From Candidatus Epulonipiscium sp. (lineage in GTDB: Bacteria; Bacillota_A; Clostridia; Lachnospirales; Cellulosilyticaceae): a stretch of DNA of 6,161 nucleotides. This document shows positions 1-6,161 of the stretch, piece by piece. The position numbers and the translations under genes are program-made. Below the pieces are notes generated by a model that saw only the letters and a list, made by a program, of their open reading frames with translations, searched no databases and had not been told where the DNA came from. The stretch lies in contig DUUM01000338.1 of NCBI GenBank assembly GCA_012841565.1, forward strand, positions 1-6,161. Direction: 5' to 3'. How positions within the stretch are numbered: the first letter of the stretch is position 1; each line of letters begins with the position of its first letter.

Positions 1-3000
1 ATATAAGTATTGCTTTGGGTCTCTACCACTTTCACCCTATAAAGCACTTCCTTTAAAAGATCAAAATGCTGGGTGAAGTCTTTTTTAATCTGTGGTATTG
101 TCTCTTCTTCTGCCTTAATATAGTCAATCATAATTTTACTATTTGGGTTGTTAAATTGCTTAATTTCGTCCGCCTCTACTTTGAGGGTCGTTTGTAAATA
201 CGGGTGAGCTTTAATAACTGTTTCTAGGGCATTTATTAGCTTAAGTGCTTTAGACGTCCCCTCAATCTTAAGCATAAATGGTATATTATAGATTAGCTTG
301 CCTGGATTTTTTTGCTCGTCGTAATAAATGCCTAATTGTGTTTGAGATAAAGGCACTCCTTCATTTTCTAATAAAGCAACTTTAGCTTCTTTAACTTCTA
401 CTAGTTGATCTTTATTATCAAACATATGTTCTACAAGGTCATTTTCAATGTCCAAAATTGTCGCACCTTGCATGATTTTATTGACTGTAGGCCCATATCC
501 ATATCTCTTGTTAATGGCTGTAACAAGTTTAATGACTGAAAGTGACGTAAAGCCTATTCTCATTAAATCCACGCTAACACCAACGTCTTGATGGCCCACA
601 ATATCACTTGCAATTTTAACAAGCTCTTCTTCTAGCTTGGTTAAGGACCTATTTATTGCTTGATCTTCTTCTATATTTGCACTTAACTTAAGCTCTGGTA
701 ATTTGCCCTTATCAACTTTTCCGTTTTGGTTTAAAGGGATGCTATCTATTTGCATGGTAGCAGCTGGAACCATATAGTGAGGAAGTTCTTCTACTATAAA
801 ATCATTTAATTTAGCCACATTAATTCGTTCTGGTCCTGTAATATAAGCGCTTATAAATTTATCCCCATTGGCTGATTCTTGGGCAACAACAGTGGCATCT
901 TTAACCTCAGAAAACTGACGTATTCTAGCTTCAACTTCTGATAATTCAATACGGAATCCTCTTATTTTTATTTGCAAATCGCGTCTTCCAACAAATTCCA
1001 AATTACCATCTTCTAAGTATCTACAAACATCACCCGTTTTATAAATTCTTTCATATCCTAGCTTTTTAGAAAAAGGATTAGAAACAAAAACCTTCTGGGT
1101 CTGCTCGTCATTATTTAAATAACCTCTTGCCACGGAGTATCCCGCAACACATAGTTCTCCCGGTACCATAACTGGAAGCTCACGGTTATACTGGTCCACA
1201 ATATAAATATCTGTATTATTAACAGAACAACCAATAGGAATATTTTTGTATTCCTTATCCATATTAAAATGGGTCACAAAAACACTGCATTCTGTTGGGC
1301 CATAAAGATTCTCAAATGGGTAATTTGGAGGCGTACAGGAAACTAGTTTTTCCCCACCTGTCACTAAAGTTTTAATATAGGGGTTGCTGGGATATTGGGT
1401 AATATATTCTCTCCCCATCTGAGTGGTTAAAAGAATATTAGTAATCTTATTGTCTCTAAAGTAGGCATCTAATTGTGGCAAGTCAAGACGCATTTCCTCT
1501 GGGACAATATACACACAGGCACCTGCCGTGAGGAAGGGGAAAAAATCTAATATAGAGGCATCAAAACCAAAGCTACCATAACCAACAGACCTGCTCTGAC
1601 CTGTAATATGGTAAGTTGCTTGAAACATTTTACAAAAGCTCATAATATTCTTATGTTCTAACATACACCCTTTAGGTGTCCCTGTGGATCCTGATGTGTA
1701 TAAAAGATTAAATAAGTCTTCTGGCTTAGGTCTTTCTAATGTAACCGTCTTATCAAGAGCTAAGGCGCAAATATCCTTTGTATAAATAATTTCACCCTTA
1801 TAGTCAGGGACAAGTTCTTCTAGATCCTCATCTAAAATTAGTATTTCCATCTTAGAGTCTTCAATCATATACTTGAGTCGGCTTTTTGGATATTTAGCAT
1901 CCAAGGGTTGATAGGCCCCACCTGCTTTTAATATACCCCAAAAAGAGATTGGGAATATATGGCTCCGGTCAACTAAAATGCCTACTTTCTTCTCTGCTCT
2001 AATACCTTTTTTCTTTAAATACGTCCCTAGGGAATCTGATAGGTCATCTAATTCTTTATAGGTGATATACTTATCTTTAAAAACAATGGCTAGGTTATTT
2101 GGATTTTTTTGGACCTGTTCTTTAAATAGGTCTACCACTGTTAAATTCTGGTCAAACTCTAAATCATTCTCATTAAATCTTTCTCTAAGGATCTGGTCTT
2201 CTTGGGAAAACAACGGAATCTCCATTAAACAAGACTGCTCCATAAAGCCCTTTAAAATCAGAATAAACATATCCATAAATCTTTTCATTGTGCTTTCAAA
2301 ATATAAATCCTTACGGTAACTTAAGGACAGTTCATACCCGCTTTTCCTTTTGAAAATCCTTAAAGCTAAATTTGCCACACTATTTTCTACTTGTATATTC
2401 TCTAGCAAAATAGTGTTTCCATCTAAGTGGAAATCATTGAATATCTCACCTTGATAGGCAAAGATAACATCCGTTGTAAGTCCATAATCTTTTGCTATTG
2501 TCTCAAACGAATAGGCCTGATGTGCAACAGTTGCGTAGACATTGCTTTGTAATGCTACTAGATAATCATGAATTGTATGGGCCTCATTAATGGGCACGTA
2601 TAAAGGCAAGGTATTTACCAACATGCCTATGGTATTCTTAAGTTTTGGATGAAATCGTCCATGACTGACCGTACACAATAAAGATTCTTCTTGCCCTGTG
2701 AATTTTGCCAAGGCATAAGAATAAGCTCCCAGGAAAAAAGTATTGGTCGTTATACTGTTTTGCTTTAAAAAAGCATTAACCTCACTAATTCCCAGTCCAC
2801 CGCCTAAATTAATCCTTATATTTCCTTCTGGGTGGTGATTATTATTTTTATTTTCTTCTTTATCAAAAATAATGTTAGAATCCACCTCTACCCCAGCTAA
2901 GATGTCATCAAAATATTTTTTACTGCTTTGGTAGTCAGAAGTTTCAATATACCTTTCCCCAAAATTGGCTAGTACAGACAAGTCTGCCTCTTGTTCTAGA

Positions 3001-3545
3001 ATAGATTTCCCCTCATAGTAGTTGGCAATTTGTTTTAAGAAAATTCCCGTAGATGTTCCGTCAAAAATAATATGATGCATATCCATTAGGAAATAAAAGC
3101 CATCTTCTACCTGGTAAATAGCAAATCTAAATAATGGACCTTCTTCTAAATCGAAGGGCCTAGGAAATTCTAATTTTATCTTTTCTATTTCATCTTGTGA
3201 ACTCTCATACACTTGAACTTCTACTTTTAACGCTGGTTTATAATGCATAACTGGCATTTCTTCATCATAAAAAACAACAGACTTTAAGACCGGAAAGCTC
3301 TGTGTTGCTTTTTTAATGGCGTCGTTTAGGCGGCCTTTGTCTATCCCCAAATCTTCTTGTATAAAGAAGGATATGGGAAGATTATACATAAGAGCCTCTG
3401 GTCTTTGTACACACTCTAGAAACACACCTAGCTGGCCATCCGTCATCTTGTGGAATGAATTCCCTAGATGAAAATCTTTCAGTAGACCATTTTCCTGTAG
3501 GGCTTGTTCAAATAAGTCTATAGACATCGTATTACCCCTCTTCAT
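1..3545 (-). CDS. Non-ribosomal peptide synthetase, C-A-PCP-C (3' end beyond window)
   Basis: This multidomain NRPS would add one amino acid to a peptide carried on an upstream thiolation domain, then pass the product on. Numbering is from the ATG at 3545. The condensation domain (about 30-435) has its active-site motif HHIIFDG at 157-163 and the C5-like IGMLVNTLPL further on. The adenylation domain (about 455-950) has TSGSTG at 617-622, FDAS at 661-664, YGPTE at 748-752, YKTGD at 835-839, a canonical A8 (GRRDLQIKIRGFRIEL, 853-868) and NGKVD with the catalytic Lys943. The carrier domain (about 960-1030) has its predicted phosphopantetheine Ser1001 in IGFTSL. A second condensation domain begins near 1064 (VPLSQTQLGIYY) and is cut by the window edge before its HHxxxDG. 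The frame is open to base 3. Aligned to GrsA, the pocket reads D-A-L-L-V-G-L-V-F-K, suggesting a hydrophobic alpha-amino acid (inference, low certainty). No epimerase, methyltransferase or thioesterase domain is in view. An alternative in-frame ATG at 3527 also has a good binding site. Confidence 0.95.
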   Translation of the reverse strand, partial: MKRGNTMSIDLFEQALQENGLLKDFHLGNSFHKMTDGQLGVFLECVQRPEALMYNLPISFFIQEDLGIDKGRLNDAIKKATQSFPVLKSVVFYDEEMPVMHYKPALKVEVQVYESSQDEIEKIKLEFPRPFDLEEGPLFRFAIYQVEDGFYFLMDMHHIIFDGTSTGIFLKQIANYYEGKSILEQEADLSVLANFGERYIETSDYQSSKKYFDDILAGVEVDSNIIFDKEENKNNNHHPEGNIRINLGGGLGISEVNAFLKQNSITTNTFFLGAYSYALAKFTGQEESLLCTVSHGRFHPKLKNTIGMLVNTLPLYVPINEAHTIHDYLVALQSNVYATVAHQAYSFETIAKDYGLTTDVIFAYQGEIFNDFHLDGNTILLENIQVENSVANLALRIFKRKSGYELSLSYRKDLYFESTMKRFMDMFILILKGFMEQSCLMEIPLFSQEDQILRERFNENDLEFDQNLTVVDLFKEQVQKNPNNLAIVFKDKYITYKELDDLSDSLGTYLKKKGIRAEKKVGILVDRSHIFPISFWGILKAGGAYQPLDAKYPKSRLKYMIEDSKMEILILDEDLEELVPDYKGEIIYTKDICALALDKTVTLERPKPEDLFNLLYTSGSTGTPKGCMLEHKNIMSFCKMFQATYHITGQSRSVGYGSFGFDASILDFFPFLTAGACVYIVPEEMRLDLPQLDAYFRDNKITNILLTTQMGREYITQYPSNPYIKTLVTGGEKLVSCTPPNYPFENLYGPTECSVFVTHFNMDKEYKNIPIGCSVNNTDIYIVDQYNRELPVMVPGELCVAGYSVARGYLNNDEQTQKVFVSNPFSKKLGYERIYKTGDVCRYLEDGNLEFVGRRDLQIKIRGFRIELSEVEARIRQFSEVKDATVVAQESANGDKFISAYITGPERINVAKLNDFIVEELPHYMVPAATMQIDSIPLNQNGKVDKGKLPELKLSANIEEDQAINRSLTKLEEELVKIASDIVGHQDVGVSVDLMRIGFTSLSVIKLVTAINKRYGYGPTVNKIMQGATILDIENDLVEHMFDNKDQLVEVKEAKVALLENEGVPLSQTQLGIYYDEQKNPGKLIYNIPFMLKIEGTSKALKLINALETVIKAHPYLQTTLKVEADEIKQFNNPNSKIMIDYIKAEEETIPQIKKDFTQHFDLLKEVLYRVKVVETQSNTY

Positions 3546-3546
3546 A

Positions 3547-5409
3547 TTATGCACCTCTCACTTTTAATTTTGCTTTATCCACTTTTCCATTCTGATTTAA
3601 AGGTATGGTTTGAATTTGTACCATTGTCTTTGGAAGCATATGAGATGGAAGGCCCTCCCTTATAAAATCATTTAACTGGACTATGTTAATTTCTTCTTGC
3701 CCTGTAATATAAGCTGCTATATATTTTTCTCCATCTACCGCTTCCTCAGCAATTACTGCAGCATCTTTCACCTTAGAAAATTGGCGTATTCTAAGTTCGA
3801 TTTCTCCTAATTCAACGCGCAAACTATTGATACTAACCTGAGAATCTTTTCTGCCTAAAAACTCAATATTACCATCCTCTAGGCACCGACAAATATCACC
3901 TGTTTTATACATCCGCTCATAACCATCTTGCTTAGAAAATGGATTAGGGATAAAAACTTTCTTGCTTTGGTCGGCTTGATTTAAATAGCCTCTTGATACA
4001 GAATATCCAGCCACACATAGCTCCCCTGGCACCATAATAGGAAGTTCACGGTTATATTGATCGACAATATATACATCCATATTATTAATGACCTTACCTA
4101 TTGGGATGTTCTTATATTCTTTATTCATCCTAAATCGTGTCACAAGAACACTGCATTCCGTTGGTCCATAGCAATTTTCAAAAGGATAATTGGGTGGTTT
4201 ACAAGAAAGAAGCTTTTCCCCACCTGTCATCAACATCTTGATAAACGGATTATCCGGATACTCCGTAATATATTGTCTGGCCATATGAGTCATTAGAACT
4301 ATATTCGTAATCTTATGTAACCTAAAATAGGCATCCAATTTAGGCAAATTATAACGGATTTCATCTGGCATAATATAAACTGAAGCACCTGATGTTAAAA
4401 ACGGAAGAAAGTCTAAGGTTGACGCATCAATGGCAAAATTTTCATAGGCTACAGATCTGTTTTTATGAGTAATATTATATGTATCTTGAATCACCTTACA
4501 AAAACTCGCAATGTTTTTATGTTCTAACATGCAGCCTTTAGGCACTCCCGTAGAACCTGACGTATAGAGAATATAGAACAAATCCTCTGGTTTCGGTCTT
4601 TCTAGTTCTATATTTGAGTCTTGTGGCAGGCAATAGATGTCCTTTGTATAAATAATCTTTCCTTTAAAATCAGGAACAAGAACTTGAAGGTCCTCATCTA
4701 TAATTAATATTCCTGTTTCAGAGTCTTCTAACATATACTTAAGTCTTTTTTCGGGATGTTTAGGATCTAATGGCTGATAAACCCCACCTGCCTTCAATAT
4801 CCCAAGAAAAGAGACTGGATAAATATCACTTCTATTAACTAAAATACCCACCACTTTATCTGCTTTTACACCTAACTTCTTTAGGTAGATAGCAAGCGTT
4901 TCTGATAAGATATCGAGTTCTTTGTAGGTCATATGCTTTTGCTCAAACACTATGGCTGTATTATGAGGATTTTGCCCTACTTGCTCTCTAAACATATCAA
5001 TAACGGTCAAACTTCGGTCAAATGCTAACTCATTATGGTTGAATCCTTGGCGAATAAGTCGATCTTGCTCTGATACTAAGGGGATTTCCATTAAATATGA
5101 CTGGGTCAAAAAGCCTTCCATTATCCTATTAAACATGTCCATAAATCTCTCTCTCGTATGGTCATCTTGGTAATCAAACAAGTACTTTGTCCCAATATCC
5201 TTTTGTATTTTTAATAGGTAATCACAAACCTTACACGCTTCATTTATTGTAATCGTCACAGCAACAATTTGCCCCTGCTTACCCCTAGTATTTATTACGA
5301 CCTCTTCCTGCCCTGTAAATTTCCCAAAAGCATAGGCATAGGCGCCTATAAAGAAAGTATTTTCAGTTAGATTATATTTTTTTAAGAATATCTCTCTATT
5401 TTGTTCCAT
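3547..5409 (-). CDS. NRPS adenylation protein with eroded condensation domain and no carrier domain
   Basis: This protein should activate an amino acid as its adenylate, but has no carrier domain of its own to receive it. I start it at 5409 (620 residues) because GGGAGGGG lies just upstream of that ATG. The longest frame starts at 5445 (632 residues), where no binding site precedes the ATG. Residues 2-125 are a shortened C-terminal part of a condensation domain without HHxxxDG. The adenylation domain follows: A1 MTYKEL at 160-165, A2 LKAGGVYQPLDP at 205-216, TSGSTG at 283-288, IDAS at 327-330, YGPTE at 414-418, YKTGD at 501-505, and NGKVD with Lys609 near the end. A8 is altered: GRKDSQVSINSLRVEL replaces the usual QVKIRG core. 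The protein stops 11 residues after Lys609, exactly where a carrier domain would normally follow. The pocket aligned to GrsA reads D-A-L-V-M-G-C-V-L-K, hydrophobic and different from the downstream copy. It could be a trans-loading enzyme, a starter unit, or a decaying module. Confidence 0.93.
   Translation of the reverse strand: MEQNREIFLKKYNLTENTFFIGAYAYAFGKFTGQEEVVINTRGKQGQIVAVTITINEACKVCDYLLKIQKDIGTKYLFDYQDDHTRERFMDMFNRIMEGFLTQSYLMEIPLVSEQDRLIRQGFNHNELAFDRSLTVIDMFREQVGQNPHNTAIVFEQKHMTYKELDILSETLAIYLKKLGVKADKVVGILVNRSDIYPVSFLGILKAGGVYQPLDPKHPEKRLKYMLEDSETGILIIDEDLQVLVPDFKGKIIYTKDIYCLPQDSNIELERPKPEDLFYILYTSGSTGVPKGCMLEHKNIASFCKVIQDTYNITHKNRSVAYENFAIDASTLDFLPFLTSGASVYIMPDEIRYNLPKLDAYFRLHKITNIVLMTHMARQYITEYPDNPFIKMLMTGGEKLLSCKPPNYPFENCYGPTECSVLVTRFRMNKEYKNIPIGKVINNMDVYIVDQYNRELPIMVPGELCVAGYSVSRGYLNQADQSKKVFIPNPFSKQDGYERMYKTGDICRCLEDGNIEFLGRKDSQVSINSLRVELGEIELRIRQFSKVKDAAVIAEEAVDGEKYIAAYITGQEEINIVQLNDFIREGLPSHMLPKTMVQIQTIPLNQNGKVDKAKLKVRGA
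3552..3557 (-). promoter_or_regulatory. Ribosome binding site of the large NRPS, inside the end of the adenylation gene
   Basis: Minus-strand GAGGTG matches six bases of the Shine-Dalgarno consensus and lies six bases before the ATG at 3545. It is made from the last codons of the upstream gene (Arg-Gly-Ala), whose TAA ends one base before the new ATG. Terminating ribosomes would reach the next start directly, implying translational coupling. A second site, AGAGGGG at 3535-3541, serves an in-frame ATG at 3527; either or both may be used. Confidence 0.7.
5035..5406 (-). other. Condensation-domain remnant at N-terminus of the adenylation protein
   Basis: The segment aligns with the C-terminal half of the intact condensation domain in the downstream gene. 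It shares a block near its start (FFIGAYAYAFGKFTGQEE against FFLGAYSYALAKFTGQEE) and one at its end (RFMDMF and LMEIPL). Between the start of the shared block and LMEIPL the downstream copy has 181 residue steps and this one 98, so 83 codons are missing in frame. All of the catalytic N-terminal half is gone as well. It cannot form peptide bonds. What remains includes the final part leading into the adenylation domain, which in known NRPS structures forms a platform with it, so a structural role is possible. Confidence 0.8.
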
Positions 5410-5412
5410 AAG

Positions 5413-5420
5413 CCCCTCCC
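5413..5420 (-). promoter_or_regulatory. Ribosome binding site that decides the start of the adenylation gene
   Basis: Minus-strand GGGAGGGG is followed by CTT and the ATG at 5409, so the GGAGG core is five bases from the start. The in-frame ATG 36 bases upstream (5445) is preceded by ACAATTAG, with no match to the 16S rRNA tail. This is why I prefer the shorter 620-residue product. Confidence 0.75.
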
Positions 5421-5500
5421 ATTTGTTGCTCTTGTTATTTACCATCTAATTGTTATCGTATTTTTCTCGTTAAAGTTACAAGGAAGTATTTTATATTTTT

Positions 5501-5908
5501 TCATATTAATTCCTTCCTCTTACTAATCTTTAGGATGTTTTTATTGTTTACATGATTATATTCAACACGATCCATGATCTTCTTAACCATAAATATACCT
5601 AAACCACCAACATCTCTTTCCTCTGCACCTAGTGTTATGTCTGGGTCCATTGCTAAAAGGGGATTATAGGGTTTTCCATTATCTTCAAATTCAATAATGA
5701 TATCCTCCGATACACATATTCTAATCACTGCGCCTCCTATTTCTGGATTGTAGGCATAATGAGCAATGTTTACAAATATCTCTTCAACTGCAATGTTAAT
5801 TTGAGTCATAACTTTCATACTGCACTCACTTATTTGTAAGGACTCGTTGACAAACTCTAATACCTCATCTAATTTTTCAATACTAGCTTCAATGATTAAT
5901 TCTTTCAT
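5501..5908 (-). CDS. RsbW/SpoIIAB-like anti-sigma factor serine kinase (GHKL ATPase)
   Basis: This small cytoplasmic ATP-binding protein belongs to the family of SpoIIAB and RsbW, which phosphorylate a STAS-domain antagonist and hold a sigma factor or other target in check. The 135-residue length is typical. The N box has Glu43 and Asn47 in EEIFVNIAHYAY; the E-xxx-N spacing matches the catalytic Glu and Mg-binding Asn of SpoIIAB, so kinase activity is plausible. The G1 box is EDNGKPYNP (Asp76, Gly78) and the G2 box is GGLGIFMVKK (101-110). There is no membrane segment and no phospho-acceptor His domain, so it is not a sensor kinase. The ATG at 5908 has a near-perfect GAGGAGGG seven bases upstream. 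It lies 21 bp after the phosphatase gene and 91 bp before the adenylation gene, all in the same direction. Family is certain; its target is not visible here. Confidence 0.93.
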   Translation of the reverse strand: MKELIIEASIEKLDEVLEFVNESLQISECSMKVMTQINIAVEEIFVNIAHYAYNPEIGGAVIRICVSEDIIIEFEDNGKPYNPLLAMDPDITLGAEERDVGGLGIFMVKKIMDRVEYNHVNNKNILKISKRKELI

Positions 5909-5915
5909 CGTGTTT

Positions 5916-5923
5916 CCCTCCTC
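5916..5923 (-). promoter_or_regulatory. Ribosome binding site of the anti-sigma kinase gene
   Basis: Reading on the minus strand the site is GAGGAGGG, seven bases before the ATG at 5908. It fixes that start and lies inside the 21-bp gap after the phosphatase gene. Confidence 0.85.
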
Positions 5924-5929
5924 ATTAAT

Positions 5930-6161
5930 TTATGTGGTCTTTCTAATCGCTACAATTGCAATATCATCGAATTGTGGAGCCTCCCCTACAAACAAATCAA
6001 CATCGGCTTTAATATATGAAATAACATCATGAATTTCCATGTTTTGCAAGCCTTTGCTTGACGCTAATAAGCGATTATCTCCGTATAATTGATTGTCTAG
6101 ATTAGTTGCTTCTGTTACGCCATCTGTGTATAGAAGAAGCATCTCTCCCTCTTCAATTTTC
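5930..6161 (-). CDS. SpoIIE/RsbU-type PP2C serine phosphatase, C-terminal end (5' end beyond window)
   Basis: Only the last 76 or so residues are present; the frame is open through the right edge. They carry the hallmarks of the end of a SpoIIE/RsbU PP2C domain: LLLYTDGVTEATN with a metal-binding Asp, then YGDNRLL, and the final FDDIAIVAIR with the paired Asp that closes the metal site. Proteins of this family remove phosphate from STAS-domain anti-sigma antagonists, reversing the action of the RsbW-type kinase encoded immediately downstream. Any sensor or membrane domain would lie outside the window, so the input signal cannot be read. It ends with TAA 21 bp before the kinase start, so the two are almost certainly cotranscribed. 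Confidence 0.92.
   Translation of the reverse strand, partial: KIEEGEMLLLYTDGVTEATNLDNQLYGDNRLLASSKGLQNMEIHDVISYIKADVDLFVGEAPQFDDIAIVAIRKTT

Noticed and set aside
2062..2319. Plus-strand reading frame of 85 codons
   Set aside because: It lies wholly antisense to the condensation-adenylation junction of the large NRPS, whose frame is clearly coding. Its translation shows no recognisable domain.
2828..2866. Low-complexity Lys/Asn/His-rich stretch in the first condensation domain
   Set aside because: It sits in an expected surface loop between the N- and C-terminal halves, and AAT/AAA runs are common in AT-rich genes.
3527..3560. The two NRPS genes as one protein split by a frameshift or recent stop
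   Set aside because: The upstream frame ends naturally after A10, and the downstream gene has its own ribosome binding site and a normal N-terminal linker before its condensation domain. No carrier-domain remnant is found in any frame at the junction.
4057..4296. Plus-strand reading frame of 79 codons
   Set aside because: It is antisense to the A5-A6 region of the adenylation protein, which carries conserved motifs; no independent support.
5452..5481. Possible internal promoter before the adenylation gene: minus-strand TTGTAA and GATAAC with an 18-base spacer
   Set aside because: Both boxes match the consensus only partly, and AT-rich spacers give such pairs by chance. It would fit the preferred start at 5409, but the sequence alone does not support calling it.
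5501..5908. Two-component histidine kinase fragment
   Set aside because: There is no H-box dimerisation domain. The length, the E-xxx-N N box and the complete start with a strong binding site fit an RsbW/SpoIIAB-type protein instead.
5847..6032. Plus-strand reading frame of 61 codons
   Set aside because: It is antisense across the kinase start and the phosphatase end; no homology or binding-site support.

Overview
The window is an AT-rich stretch encoding four genes, all on the minus strand and transcribed right to left. It looks like part of one operon from a low-GC Firmicute, probably a clostridial anaerobe. The reasons are strong purine-rich Shine-Dalgarno sites, A/T-ending codons, a SpoIIE-type phosphatase next to an RsbW/SpoIIAB-type kinase, and the sequence style of the NRPS domains. 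Genus cannot be told from the sequence alone. Both outer genes run off the window.

Right edge (5930-6161): the last 76 or so residues of a SpoIIE/RsbU-type PP2C phosphatase. It is followed 21 bp later by a 135-residue GHKL-fold protein kinase/anti-sigma-type protein (5501-5908). Together they form two of the usual three parts of a partner-switching regulatory circuit; no STAS-domain partner is visible.

Middle (3547-5409): a 620-residue NRPS protein with a shrunken remnant of a condensation domain, a full adenylation domain, and no carrier domain. Its start is set by a strong ribosome binding site, 12 codons inside the longest reading frame.

Left (1-3545): a large NRPS open to the left edge, with at least 1181 residues in view, ordered C-A-PCP-C(partial). 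It starts one base after the stop codon of the middle gene, and its ribosome binding site lies inside that gene's last codons, so the two are probably translationally coupled.

The two adenylation domains are sister copies. Every motif interval from A1 to A10 has the same length in both, and a 91-residue stretch across the substrate pocket is 66/91 identical by hand count. The whole length difference between the duplicated blocks (83 codons) lies in the condensation domain, which is intact in the large gene and eroded in the middle gene. The puzzles are what the carrier-less middle protein loads, and why a phosphatase/kinase switch sits at the head of a peptide synthetase operon. Transcription starts outside the window, and no terminator, RNA gene, CRISPR array or insertion sequence was found. 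No gene-free stretch exceeds 100 bases.
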